DNA from: JBHOQX01 sp042408595
GTDB taxonomy: Bacteria > Chloroflexota > Chloroflexia > Chloroflexales > Roseiflexaceae
Assembly (NCBI GenBank): GCA_042408595.1
Contig: JBHOQX010000001.1
Location: forward strand, 1-27,888
Length of the DNA: 27,888 bases
Reading direction: 5' to 3'
The translations under genes were made by a program, and so were the position numbers. The number at the start of each line of letters is the position of its first letter. Within the stretch, counting starts at the first letter, position 1. Below the pieces are notes generated by a model. It did not search any database and was not told where the DNA came from. It saw only the letters and a list, made by a program, of their open reading frames with translations. Shown piece after piece: positions 15,126 to 22,331 of this stretch.

Positions 15126-15456
15126 CATGGCGAGGCCCACACCAACCGCGGCCGGCCGCTGCGGCTGGAGTTCCCGCTGCGCCCGGGGCGCGTCACGCTG
15201 GCTCGCCCGAGCCACACACGCCCCGGGGCGGAGCGCGCCGGCTACCGGCTGGTGATCGGCGGTGGCGAGATGCTGCACGAGCCGCGCAGCTTCAGCGGCA
15301 CCTGCGGCGTGGTGCGGCTCGACCGGCCGGCGCCGGAGGTGCTGACCGCACGATGCGCGCCGGGCTGGAACATCACCTCTGCCTGACCTATGGCGACGAC
15401 CGCGCCGAGCTGCGCGCCCTCGCGGGGCTGCTTGGGCTGGAAGCGCTTGAGCCGAC
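15126..15456 (+). pseudogene. L-fucose/L-arabinose isomerase-like protein, frameshifted C-terminal remnant
   Basis: One frame encodes HGEAHTNRGRPLRLEFPLRP, then GRVTLAR, GYRLVIGGGEMLHEPRSFSG, and GVVRLDRPAPEVL. About position 15350 the frame shifts by one base and continues as MRAGLEHHLCLTYGDDRAEL and RALAGLLGLEALE. This order matches the C-terminal domain of L-fucose isomerase-like and L-arabinose isomerase-like proteins, including the substrate-proximal GGGE segment and the terminal HH-x4-YGD block. The N-terminal two-thirds with the metal ligands is not recognisable upstream. It is a dead gene directly behind a sugar ABC operon and gives the best hint about the transported sugar. The family call is from recalled motif order and is not from alignment. 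Confidence 0.68.
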
Positions 15457-15743
15457 CCGACGGCGCTGTCGGCGGGGGCCGAAGACCGAGGACGGCCTCT
15501 GCCGATGCGGAGCCTGGGGCGCACACGCTTGTCGCCTGCCCGGCAGGCATGGTACGATCCTTGCTGACGTTCCTCCAGCGATCCACCCCGCTACGACAAG
15601 CATCATCGCATGTTCATGCCAAGCCTTCTGGTTGGCGGGAGCGGCGCGCCTGACCGGGCAGGATGGCCGGCTCGAGCTTCACGCGCTACCCCGTGACCCG
15701 GACCGCCGCTGGCCGGTGCGCTGTGTGCAAGGGAGACACGCCA
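15457..15743. other. Spacer without recognisable gene
   Basis: It contains the odd palindrome GCCTGCC-C-GGCAGGC (15534-15548), which could close off transcription from the left. No coding sequence is recognised. Confidence 0.4.
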
Positions 15744-16127
15744 ATGACGATCATGCGCGTCTGGATGCAGCAGGCAGCGCGCCGGCCCGCCGCTGAACCG
15801 CCGCAGGATATGGCCGGCACCAGGCGGATGCTGCTCGACCGCGAGCTTCACCCGGTGGCGCTCGACGCGGCGGTGGCCGAGGCGTTCGGGCTGGCCGATG
15901 CGGCCGCCGAAGGTGCCGCATGGGCGCCTGCCGAACTGTGGCCGTCGCTCGCGCCGCTGCTGCGCGAGGTGGTCGAGACCGGCAGGCCGCTGCGGCAAGT
16001 CGAGTTGGCGGGCGTGCGCATCATCGGCGGGGGGACGCCGCGGCGCTGGCTTGTCTCGGCGCATCCGCTCTGCGCCCCCTATGGGCGGGTCCAGCTGATC
16101 GAGCTTTCGATCCAGCCGCTGGTGTAG
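15744..16127 (+). CDS. Small PAS-like domain protein or fragment
   Basis: 127 aa. The sequence MLLDRELHPVALDAAVAEAFG, then WPSLAPLLREVVETGRPLRQVE and the late RRWLVSAHPLCAPYGRVQLIE, follows the strand-helix-strand order of a PAS_4-type sensor domain such as those in Chloroflexota PAS/GAF histidine kinases. No kinase, GAF or output domain follows. An AGGGAG ribosome site (15730-15735) precedes the ATG at 15744. It may be a stand-alone sensor, but its setting among pseudogenes and the second PAS scrap 300 bases away suggest a leftover of a larger sensor kinase. Confidence 0.5.
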   Translation: MTIMRVWMQQAARRPAAEPPQDMAGTRRMLLDRELHPVALDAAVAEAFGLADAAAEGAAWAPAELWPSLAPLLREVVETGRPLRQVELAGVRIIGGGTPRRWLVSAHPLCAPYGRVQLIELSIQPLV

Positions 16128-16432
16128 CACTCCATCCCCGCCTGGCCCTATCCATCGTGCGCGGCAGGCATCGCCCTTCCGGGTCGCACGGCGCGGCGTG
16201 CCATGCGCCGCGGGCCGGTTGGTTGCGGTGTCCTCCGCCTCCGATGTCCGGGCTGTGTTTTACCTCATTGAGCGGTTGCCCAGCGAATCGGCAAAGGTTC
16301 ATTTCTTGTGGCGTTTCGGGGCCGGCGCCCCGGAGCGCCTGCCACGGCGACCTGGAAACGGACAGAGAGAGGGCAGCTTCTGAACAAACGATCGTCATCA
16401 GTAGCGGCGACAGGCCTGTTTCACTGCTCCAG
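16128..16432. other. Spacer between two PAS fragments, nothing recognised
   Basis: No domain, RNA gene or strong repeat is visible. In all three plus frames the sequence is poor in recognisable motifs. Confidence 0.4.
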
Positions 16433-16767
16433 ACGTCTCACCAGCGCGTGCAGCGGCTGCGCATCGAAGCGCGAGCAAACGGGCTGAGTGGGTGCTGGAG
16501 CAGGCGCTGGACGAGCTCTCGCTGGCGGTCGATCTGGTCAACAGTGCGGCGCAGCTCAACCGCAAGTCGGCGGCCCATCTGGAGGAGCGCGCCGAGCTGG
16601 AGGAGCCTTATCGGCATCACTATCAACTCTACGCCGACGCGCCCGTGGCCTACCTGATGACGACGCTCGACCGCACCATTCGCCAGGCGAACGCCCAGGC
16701 GGTAGCGCTGTTGCGGACCCGCGTCGCCGCGTTGCTGGCGCGTACCGGCGAGCGTGTGGCTGGCTGA
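16433..16767 (+). pseudogene. Coiled coil plus PAS domain start, frameshifted sensor remnant
   Basis: TSHQRVQRLRIEARANG (16433-16483) reads in one frame. Then another frame continues with LEQALDELSLAVDLVNSAAQ, LEERAELEEPYRHHYQLY and ADAPVAYLMTTLDRTIRQAN, ending AQAVALLRTRVAALL. Together these match the signalling helix and first half of a PAS domain (typical pattern Y-x-LF-x-x-APDGYLVTD-x-x-G-x-I-x-x-AN) of a sensor kinase. A frameshift near 16484 and a stop after the first PAS strands leave no output domain. GTG 16492 could start a 91-residue peptide, but I judge it a remnant. Confidence 0.6.
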
Positions 16768-16816
16768 GCAGCGCGATAGCATACCAACCCGAACATCCGG
16801 CGGCGACATGGAACGC

Positions 16817-16840
16817 GCCGTCGGCGTTTTGGCCGGCGGC
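16817..16840. terminator. GC hairpin downstream of the PAS remnant
   Basis: GCCGTCGGC (16817-16825) pairs with GCCGGCGGC (16832-16840), with one T-G wobble, around the loop GTTTTG. It lies between the PAS remnant and the convergent Rieske gene and may be a terminator for either. No T tract follows on the plus strand. Confidence 0.35.
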
Positions 16841-16923
16841 TATCGAGCAGAACGGCGCTGTCGATGCTGCCGCTTCCGCATGCCCTGGCCACGTGCGAAT
16901 GCGGCCTGGCCGGGCAGGCTGGC

Positions 16924-17856
16924 TTATCCGCCCGCCGACCGAGCCCGCACTTCGACCTGCCCGTTGTGGATGCGCGCGTCGTAGCGCGGCTGCGACATCG
17001 TCGCCGGGCCATGCACCACTCGCCCGTCGCGCACATCGAAAACCGACTGGTGCCATGGGCATTCGACGCAGCCGTCCGCGAACGTTCCTTCATCCAGTGG
17101 CCCGCCGGCATGGGTACACACCGCGCTGATCGCCGAGACAGCGCCCGCGTCATGATAGATCAGCACCGGCGTGCCATGCAGATCGACGCGCTGGGGCACA
17201 CCATGCGCCAGTTCGTCCAGCGGCAGCACGGCTGTCCATTCTTCCGGCTCGTCTGCCGGCGGGGCGTGGCTCACGCCGATCCTGTGACGATAGACCAGGT
17301 CGCCGCCGAGGCCGGCGGACAGGCCGACGGCGCCGAGGGCGACCGCCGCCAGCAGCACACCGCTGCCCCGCGCGCCGCGCTTACGCGCCCACAGCGAGAG
17401 GAGGTAGAGCCCGAGCGCCGTACTGTTCAGGACGGCGTGCGCCGCCCCGACGGCAGCGGCATCTTCTTTGATCGTGGAGTAGTCCGCCAGGCCAGAGAGC
17501 GCCGTCGGGACCGCCCCCGCCGCGCCGAGGGCGATCAGGGTGTCGGCGGTGCGCTCGGCGAAGCGCCCGCCACCGAGCGCGGCGTATAGATCGAACAGCG
17601 CGGCAAGCGCCCATGCGCCGACCGGGATATCGGTGAGCGCCGGGTGGAGCGGGTGGCCGAACCAGGTGCCGTGCAACACGTCCGCTATGGTGCGCGCGGG
17701 GCCGCCGCCGTCGAGCACGGCGTTGTGGAGGGCCTGGGCCAGGCGCGTGGCCATGCGTTCGAGCCCGGGCGTCTGCTTGAGCGCCTGCTCGATGGTGGGT
17801 ATCAACTCTGCCAGTGACGGGTTGGCCAACGCCCGCTCGACTTGTCGGTCGATCAT
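16924..17856 (-). CDS. DUF2231 membrane domain fused to a Rieske [2Fe-2S] domain
   Basis: 310 aa. After about 65 residues of soluble helices comes the DUF2231 signature HGTWFGHPLHPALTDIPVGAW with several membrane helices (to about residue 195). Its histidines suggest haem or metal binding. The C-terminal domain is a Rieske ferredoxin: CTHAGG (Cys247, His249) and CPWHQS (Cys266, His269) provide all four [2Fe-2S] ligands, and VHGPATMSQPRYD is the classic HGPA loop. It probably passes electrons at the membrane, partner unknown. AAGGAGGAAC precedes the ATG. It is convergent with the PAS remnant and looks intact amid decayed neighbours. A YciF-type stress gene lies next upstream on the same strand. 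Confidence 0.9.
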   Translation of the reverse strand: MIDRQVERALANPSLAELIPTIEQALKQTPGLERMATRLAQALHNAVLDGGGPARTIADVLHGTWFGHPLHPALTDIPVGAWALAALFDLYAALGGGRFAERTADTLIALGAAGAVPTALSGLADYSTIKEDAAAVGAAHAVLNSTALGLYLLSLWARKRGARGSGVLLAAVALGAVGLSAGLGGDLVYRHRIGVSHAPPADEPEEWTAVLPLDELAHGVPQRVDLHGTPVLIYHDAGAVSAISAVCTHAGGPLDEGTFADGCVECPWHQSVFDVRDGRVVHGPATMSQPRYDARIHNGQVEVRARSAGG

Positions 17857-18303
17857 GTCGTTCCTCCTTGCATGCGCGTTGCTCGCCCCGGTCGCGGTCC
17901 GGGCGCCGCTGCTGCCGGGGAAAAAACTGACGAACGGAGTTCGCGTGTCTGGGGTCCCGGCCGTGGGGGCAGAAAAACCTGTCGCCGGAAGGCCGCACCC
18001 CTCTTCCGGCGGGGAGCGTTTCAGTCAGCCATCAATCCTAAAACTGCCAGAGGATCGCTTCACTGGTAGTCTATCACGTCCGCATCCTGCTGTCGCGTCA
18101 TCGCCGGACGGCGCAACGCTTCGCCAGCGAGGAAGGCGGTAAACGAACCAGGGCGGCGTCCGCTGCTGGCGCCGCCCCAAAGAGCACAGTCGCCTGGCTT
18201 CACACAACGTGGAGGTGTGGCGGGCGTAGCCCATGTGCCGGCGGCCCCCATTCCGCCATCGGAAGCGCTTCAGCCAGCCTCTCGGATAGCGCGGAGGCTG
18301 CGG
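17857..18303. other. Intergenic spacer between YciF and DUF2231-Rieske genes
   Basis: No coding sequence or RNA is recognised. It is long enough for an independent promoter of the Rieske gene on the minus strand, but I see no convincing -35/-10 pair. Confidence 0.4.
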
Positions 18304-18792
18304 CTACTGCGCGCGAACGTTGACCTTGCGCTCCGCCAGTTGCGTGAGCTTCTTGTCGGTCATGCCCTCTTCGTCCAGTGTTTGCTGGAGCAGTTGCGCA
18401 CCGCGGGTATCGCCGAGTTGCTGAGCGTAGGTGCGGGCGGTGCCGTAGCCGGCGATCTCATAGTGCTCGACGCGTTGCGCCGCCGCGATAAGGGCCGCAT
18501 CCAACACTTCCGGGTCGGCCGTCATCTTCATGGTCTCTTCGCCCTCGTCGAGCAGGCCGCGCATGGCTTTGCAGGTCTTGGCCTTCGCCGGCATGCCATG
18601 CTCCTGGAAGATCTGCTCCAGCCGCTGCGCCTGCATCCGTGTCTGCTTCTCGTGCTCCTGAAACGCCTGCTGCAGCTCCGGCGCAGTGGCGGCCTTTGCC
18701 AGCTTCGGGAGCGCCTTCAGGATCTGCTGCTCGGCATCGTACAGATCCTGGAGCTGCTCCACGTACAGGTCCTTGAGTGAATTGAGTGCCAT
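18304..18792 (-). CDS. YciF/DUF892 ferritin-like stress protein
   Basis: 162 aa, all helical. NSLKDLYVEQLQDLYDAEQQI at residues 3-23 is the invariant opening of DUF892 (YciF-like) proteins. LPKLAKAATAPELQQAFQEH and the TCKAMRGLLDEGEE segment follow, and the last helices carry VEHYEIAGYGTARTYA with the E-x2-H-type di-metal ligands. These proteins adopt a ferritin-like four-helix bundle and are linked to osmotic and oxidative stress. The reaction is unclear. A strong purine-rich site (AAGGAGGAGAAGG) ends just before the ATG at 18792, supporting this start, although the frame stays open upstream for another 125 codons. Confidence 0.9.
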   Translation of the reverse strand: MALNSLKDLYVEQLQDLYDAEQQILKALPKLAKAATAPELQQAFQEHEKQTRMQAQRLEQIFQEHGMPAKAKTCKAMRGLLDEGEETMKMTADPEVLDAALIAAAQRVEHYEIAGYGTARTYAQQLGDTRGAQLLQQTLDEEGMTDKKLTQLAERKVNVRAQ

Positions 18793-19167
18793 GTCCTTCT
18801 CCTCCTTCTGCTGTGCGCCTCTACCACGCGGACCATCCGTCGCGGGCGGCCTCCCTTGACGACAGGCGCTCTCCGGTGATGCGAACCTGTGTGCAGGACT
18901 CGTACCACCGTCCTCCGGGGGCGCGGAGCGCTCCTCGGCAAGCGCAGGGCGATATGCGCGCAAGGCGGGCGGCTGAGGCGGCCGGCGGCGCGCTGGCCGG
19001 CCTTGGCTGCTCAGGAGATAGCCCGCCAGGGCGGCCAGCCCGAACGCGGCCCACGGGTGTTCCGCGATCGGTGGGCGCATATCGAACCCCTGGTGCTGCT
19101 CCGCGCCACCTGGTGCTATGCCGCTCGCGCGCCGCGCCGGGATGTTCGGTTCTCGTCGCTGTGCCAT
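18793..19167 (-). CDS. YqjD-like membrane segment, in frame with YciF without a stop
   Basis: An ATG at 19167 (MAQRREPNIPARR) with a strong GGAGGAGAG ribosome site opens a frame that runs without a stop into the YciF gene, so the coordinates cover only the upstream part. Around residues 37-56 it has MRPPIAEHPWAAFGLAALAG, resembling the C-terminal membrane anchor of DUF883/YqjD-type ribosome-associated stress proteins (ENPWAAVG...). After GYLLSS the sequence becomes Pro/Arg-rich with no domain look. Either a 287-residue fusion is made, or an old stop was lost by a frameshift and both genes initiate separately. Other YqjD features (the full amphipathic N-terminal region) are absent. Confidence is moderate that this is translated. 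Confidence 0.45.
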
Positions 19168-19811
19168 GCTCTCCTCCTCCAGGCGCATTCGGCTTCGGGA
19201 ACACGCCCCCCTCTGGCGAAACCTCTCAGGCGCTCGGCGGCAACCCCAGCCGGCGCTGTCGCAGACCGGTCAGCGCCAGGCCGCCGCTGCAGGCGCCGCC
19301 GCTCTGTGTCGTCCATCCGGTGGCCGGCTGGGCCGGTGCCGGGATATCCGGTCGATCCCTCGGCGGTGGGTGATCGTTCTAGCATCCTCTCCAGTTCTCT
19401 CCGCGGTGTGTAGTGCGACGCGTGCGGGCGGTCGCGGGGGCTGCGGTTAGCCAGGCAACAAATGGGCCAGTGCGCGCGGGGTGTGTCCGAAGGGGTAGTG
19501 GTGGCTCCCTGACCACGCCCGCGCCGCGACAGTCGAAATTGGCGAGGTCGGAGGTCTGCTTCCGGCAAGCTCGATCCATGCGCTCCCGTGCGACGACAGG
19601 AATCCTGATCCCTGCGAAGATCGGCGCCTGCGCGCCACCCTGCCAGCGAGAGCGGCATACCCCCGGCGAGTCGGCCGCGGCGAAGCCCCCCAAGATCGTC
19701 TCCTTACACGCGCGCACACGCTCCGAAAAAGAACCGCGTGGCGAGCTGCAGGCCGCCACACATCCTGCGATGCGGGCGACTGCGTACGTCATTGTAAAAA
19801 CGAGGTTGAAC
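19168..19811. other. Long spacer upstream of the glycosyltransferase remnants
   Basis: No recognisable gene. Open frames on both strands are arginine- and proline-rich and look like GC artefacts. Nothing resembling an RNA gene or a long repeat is seen. Confidence 0.4.
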
Positions 19812-20297
19812 ATGCTCCCCATCGCACCTGGCCTCCGGCCCGAGGTCCGCACGATCGCCGTCTTTCGCGCGCTGTTCATGGGCGACCTGCTCTGCGCCGC
19901 GCCGACACGGCGCGAGCTGTGCCAGTTCGTTCCGCGGGCCGAGATCACGCTGATCGGGCCGCCGTGGACGGCGAAACTGTAGCTGCTGGCGGCGCGCCAG
20001 CCCGCTGGGGCCGCGCTCGCTGGTGGACCGCTTCGTCGAGTTCGGCGGCTGCCCCGGCATCCTCGAGGTGCCGGTTGTGCCGGAGCGTGTCGCACGGTTC
20101 TTCCAGGAGCAGCGCGCCTACGGCTGCGACCTGGCGGTTCAGATGCTGGGCAGCGGCGGCACGGCGAACGCCCTGGTATGCGATCTCAGCGTGTGGTTGC
20201 GGCTCGGCTACCGGCAAAGCGACGATGACACCCGCTTGACACTCGCGCTGTCGCACCGCGCAGACGGCCACGAGGTGGACCGCTACTCCTGCGCCGG
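19812..20297 (+). pseudogene. GT9 (heptosyltransferase-like) glycosyltransferase remnant
   Basis: From ATG 19812 one frame reads PEVRTIAVFRALFMGDLLCA and FVPRAEITLIGPPWTAKL, then stops (TAG 19980). Homology resumes in another frame with VDRFVEFGGCPGILEVPVVP, FFQEQRAYGCDLAVQMLGSG and LGYRQSDDDTRLTLALSHRA. This is the order of the N-terminal half of GT9 enzymes, the ADP-heptose:lipopolysaccharide heptosyltransferase family. At least one stop and one frameshift break it, and the C-terminal nucleotide-sugar-binding half is missing. It ends at a junction with a GT4 tail near 20298. It lies just upstream of hldE, which makes the ADP-heptose donor such enzymes use. Confidence 0.78.
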
Positions 20298-20495
20298 CGA
20301 TTCGGCGCGGCGGTCGGTGGGCTGACCTCCACCATCGTCCACGGCGAGACCGCCTTTCTGGTGCCGCCGCGCCTGCCTGCGGCCCCGGTGCTAGGGCTGC
20401 GCTTCCTGCTGGAGCGTCCGGAACTGTACGCCCCCATGAGTACGGCGGCCCGGCCGCACGACCGCTCGGCACTTCCCGTGACCCGGCGGACCTAA
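20298..20495 (+). pseudogene. C-terminal tail of a GT4 glycosyltransferase, joined to the GT9 remnant
   Basis: The frame reads AAVGGLTSTIVHGETAFLVP, then PRLPAAPVLGLRFLLERPEL and ends with a TAA at 20493-20495. The pattern AVGG-x(5)-V-x-GE/DT-x-x-LVPP followed by a leucine-rich helix is the end of the donor-binding lobe of GT4 enzymes. Only this last piece survives, with no start. The direct join to GT9 sequence implies a deletion that fused two neighbouring glycosyltransferase genes. It is not functional. Confidence 0.65.
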
Positions 20496-20646
20496 TGGTG
20501 TGGCGAGCCACGGTAGCATAGACGATGGATGCAAGACGGAAGGCGACGAATGTACGCCATCCTGGATTGAACGCTCGTAGGCTGCAGGTACAAGCAAGCA
20601 TTCGCCCCTCGTCCGTGGGCGATTCCGACTTTGAGGGATCGAATCG

Positions 20647-22125
20647 ATGTCTCCGCGACTGACGCACCTTCTCGATCGCTTTGCCGGCCTGCGCGTGCTG
20701 GTGATCGGCGAGGCGATGCTGGACAGCTACCTCTTCGGCCAGGCCAGCGGCATGTGTCGCGAGGCCCCGGTGCCGGTTGTCAGCCTGACGGGGCGCCAGG
20801 ATGTGCCGGGCGGCGCGGCAAACACCGCCGCCAACTTGGTCGGGCTCGGTGCGGATGTGACACTGCTCTCGGTGATCGGCGACGACCCCGAGGCCGAGAC
20901 GCTCTGCCGCGCCTTGTGGGCGCGCAGGGTTCGCCACAGCAGTGTGCTGCGCTGGGCGGGCCGTCGCACCTTGGCCAAACATCGCGTAATGGCTGGCACG
21001 CAGATCCTGGTGCGGTTCGATCAGGGCGACACCGGCCCGATCCCGGCGGAGGCCGAGCGCGCGCTGATCAGCCGGCTGGAGGCGCGCTTCCCGGCCTGCG
21101 ATGCTGTACTGATCTCCGACTACGCCTATGGCGTCCTGACGCCACGGGTGATCGCCGCCCTGGCCCGGCTGCAGCGTGCCCACCGCACGGTGCTCGTCGC
21201 CGACGCGCACCACCTGCCGGCCTACCGCGAAGTCGGCCTCACCGCCGCCACGCCGAATTACGAAGAGGCGATCGCGCTCGTCGGTGCGCGCCCGCTGCGC
21301 GGTCCGGCCGCCCGCGCGGCACAGATCGCCGGCTATGGCGCGCTCTTGCTGGAGCGGACGGGCGCGGCCATGGTCGCAGTCACGATCGACCGAGAGGGCG
21401 CCCTATTCCTTGAGCCGGAGACGCCGCCCTACCGCACCTACGCGCGCCCAGCCTCACTGCCGCACGTCTCCGACGCAGGGGATACCTTCACCGGCGTGCT
21501 GACCCTGGCGCTGGCGGCGGGCGCGGCGACGCCCGACGCCGCCGAGTTGGCGTCTGCTGCGGCGGCGCTGATCATGGCGCGCCCCGGCACAAAGGCCTGC
21601 ACCGCCGCCGAGCTGCGTGCCGCGCTCTCCAGCCAGGAGAAGCTCCCTGGCGATGTCGCAGCGCTCCTTCCGCTGGTGGAGCGCGCGCGGCAGGCTGGCC
21701 GGCGGATCGTCTTCACCAACGGCTGCTTCGACATCCTGCACCGCGGCCATATCACCTACCTCAGCCACGCCAAGGCGCTCGGCGATCTATTGATTGTCGG
21801 GGTGAACAGCGACGCGAGCGTGCGCCGGCTGAAGGGCGAGGGTCGCCCGATCAACCCGCAGGACGACCGCATGAGCGTGCTCGCCGCCTTGAGTTGCGTC
21901 GATTATGTGCTTCTGTGTGACGAATTGATGTTGGAGAACCTGATCCGCGCCATTCGGCCGGATGTCTTTGTCAAGGGCGGCGACTACACCCGCGAGACGC
22001 TGCCCGAAGCGCCGCTGGTTGAGGAGCTCGGCGGGCGCGTCGAGATCCTGCCGTACCTGGCAGACCGCTCGACGACGCAGATGATCGGACGAGTCACGGG
22101 CGGCGTCGCCGATATGGGCGCGTGA
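20647..22125 (+). CDS. hldE: Bifunctional heptose-7-phosphate kinase / heptose-1-phosphate adenylyltransferase
   Basis: 492 aa, the full HldE length, acting in the cytoplasm to make ADP-heptose. The kinase half (about 1-320, PfkB/ribokinase fold) has VLVIGEAMLDSYLFG, REAPVPVVSL, VPGGAANTAANLVGLGADV and the C-terminal catalytic segment VSDAGDTFTGVLTLALAAG. In most relatives that segment is TGAGDT. Here the first glycine of GAGD is Asp276 (codon GAC; GGC would be one base away), while the base Asp279 is kept. The second half (about 350-492) is a cytidylyltransferase-like domain with FTNGCFDILHRGHITYL (HxGH at 365-368) and VKGGDYTRETLPE. GAGGG lies upstream of the ATG. It stands next to remnants of GT9 and GT4 genes, presumably its former partners. 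Confidence 0.93.
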   Translation: MSPRLTHLLDRFAGLRVLVIGEAMLDSYLFGQASGMCREAPVPVVSLTGRQDVPGGAANTAANLVGLGADVTLLSVIGDDPEAETLCRALWARRVRHSSVLRWAGRRTLAKHRVMAGTQILVRFDQGDTGPIPAEAERALISRLEARFPACDAVLISDYAYGVLTPRVIAALARLQRAHRTVLVADAHHLPAYREVGLTAATPNYEEAIALVGARPLRGPAARAAQIAGYGALLLERTGAAMVAVTIDREGALFLEPETPPYRTYARPASLPHVSDAGDTFTGVLTLALAAGAATPDAAELASAAAALIMARPGTKACTAAELRAALSSQEKLPGDVAALLPLVERARQAGRRIVFTNGCFDILHRGHITYLSHAKALGDLLIVGVNSDASVRRLKGEGRPINPQDDRMSVLAALSCVDYVLLCDELMLENLIRAIRPDVFVKGGDYTRETLPEAPLVEELGGRVEILPYLADRSTTQMIGRVTGGVADMGA

Positions 22126-22331
22126 GCCAGCGCGTTGACCCAGCGACAGGGTGATGGGCAGATGCCTTGTGCCGCCCGCCCCGCCCCTGGGCGCTACGTT
22201 CCGGCCCCTCGCCCCTCCGCGTTCTGCGTTCTGGCCGCCTGGCCGTCCACCGTCTGCCCGTCCGGCTTCCAGGTCTGATCTGCGGCGCAACGCCGAGCGC
22301 ACGGCCGCGCAGCCTGCGATCGGCCGCTGCT
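22126..22331. repeat. Word-repeat spacer after hldE
   Basis: The sequence contains runs of short reused words (GCCCCTCGCCCCTCC, GCGTTCTGCGTTCTG, GTCCACCGTCTGCCCGTCC near 22201-22263). The decamer GTCCACCGTC at 22245-22254 recurs at 6330-6339. It lies between convergent genes and is non-coding. Confidence 0.6.

Noticed and set aside
15534..15548. GCCTGCC-C-GGCAGGC palindrome as an operator
   Set aside because: Single copy amid degenerate sequence with no promoter elements around it. It may be chance in GC-rich DNA.
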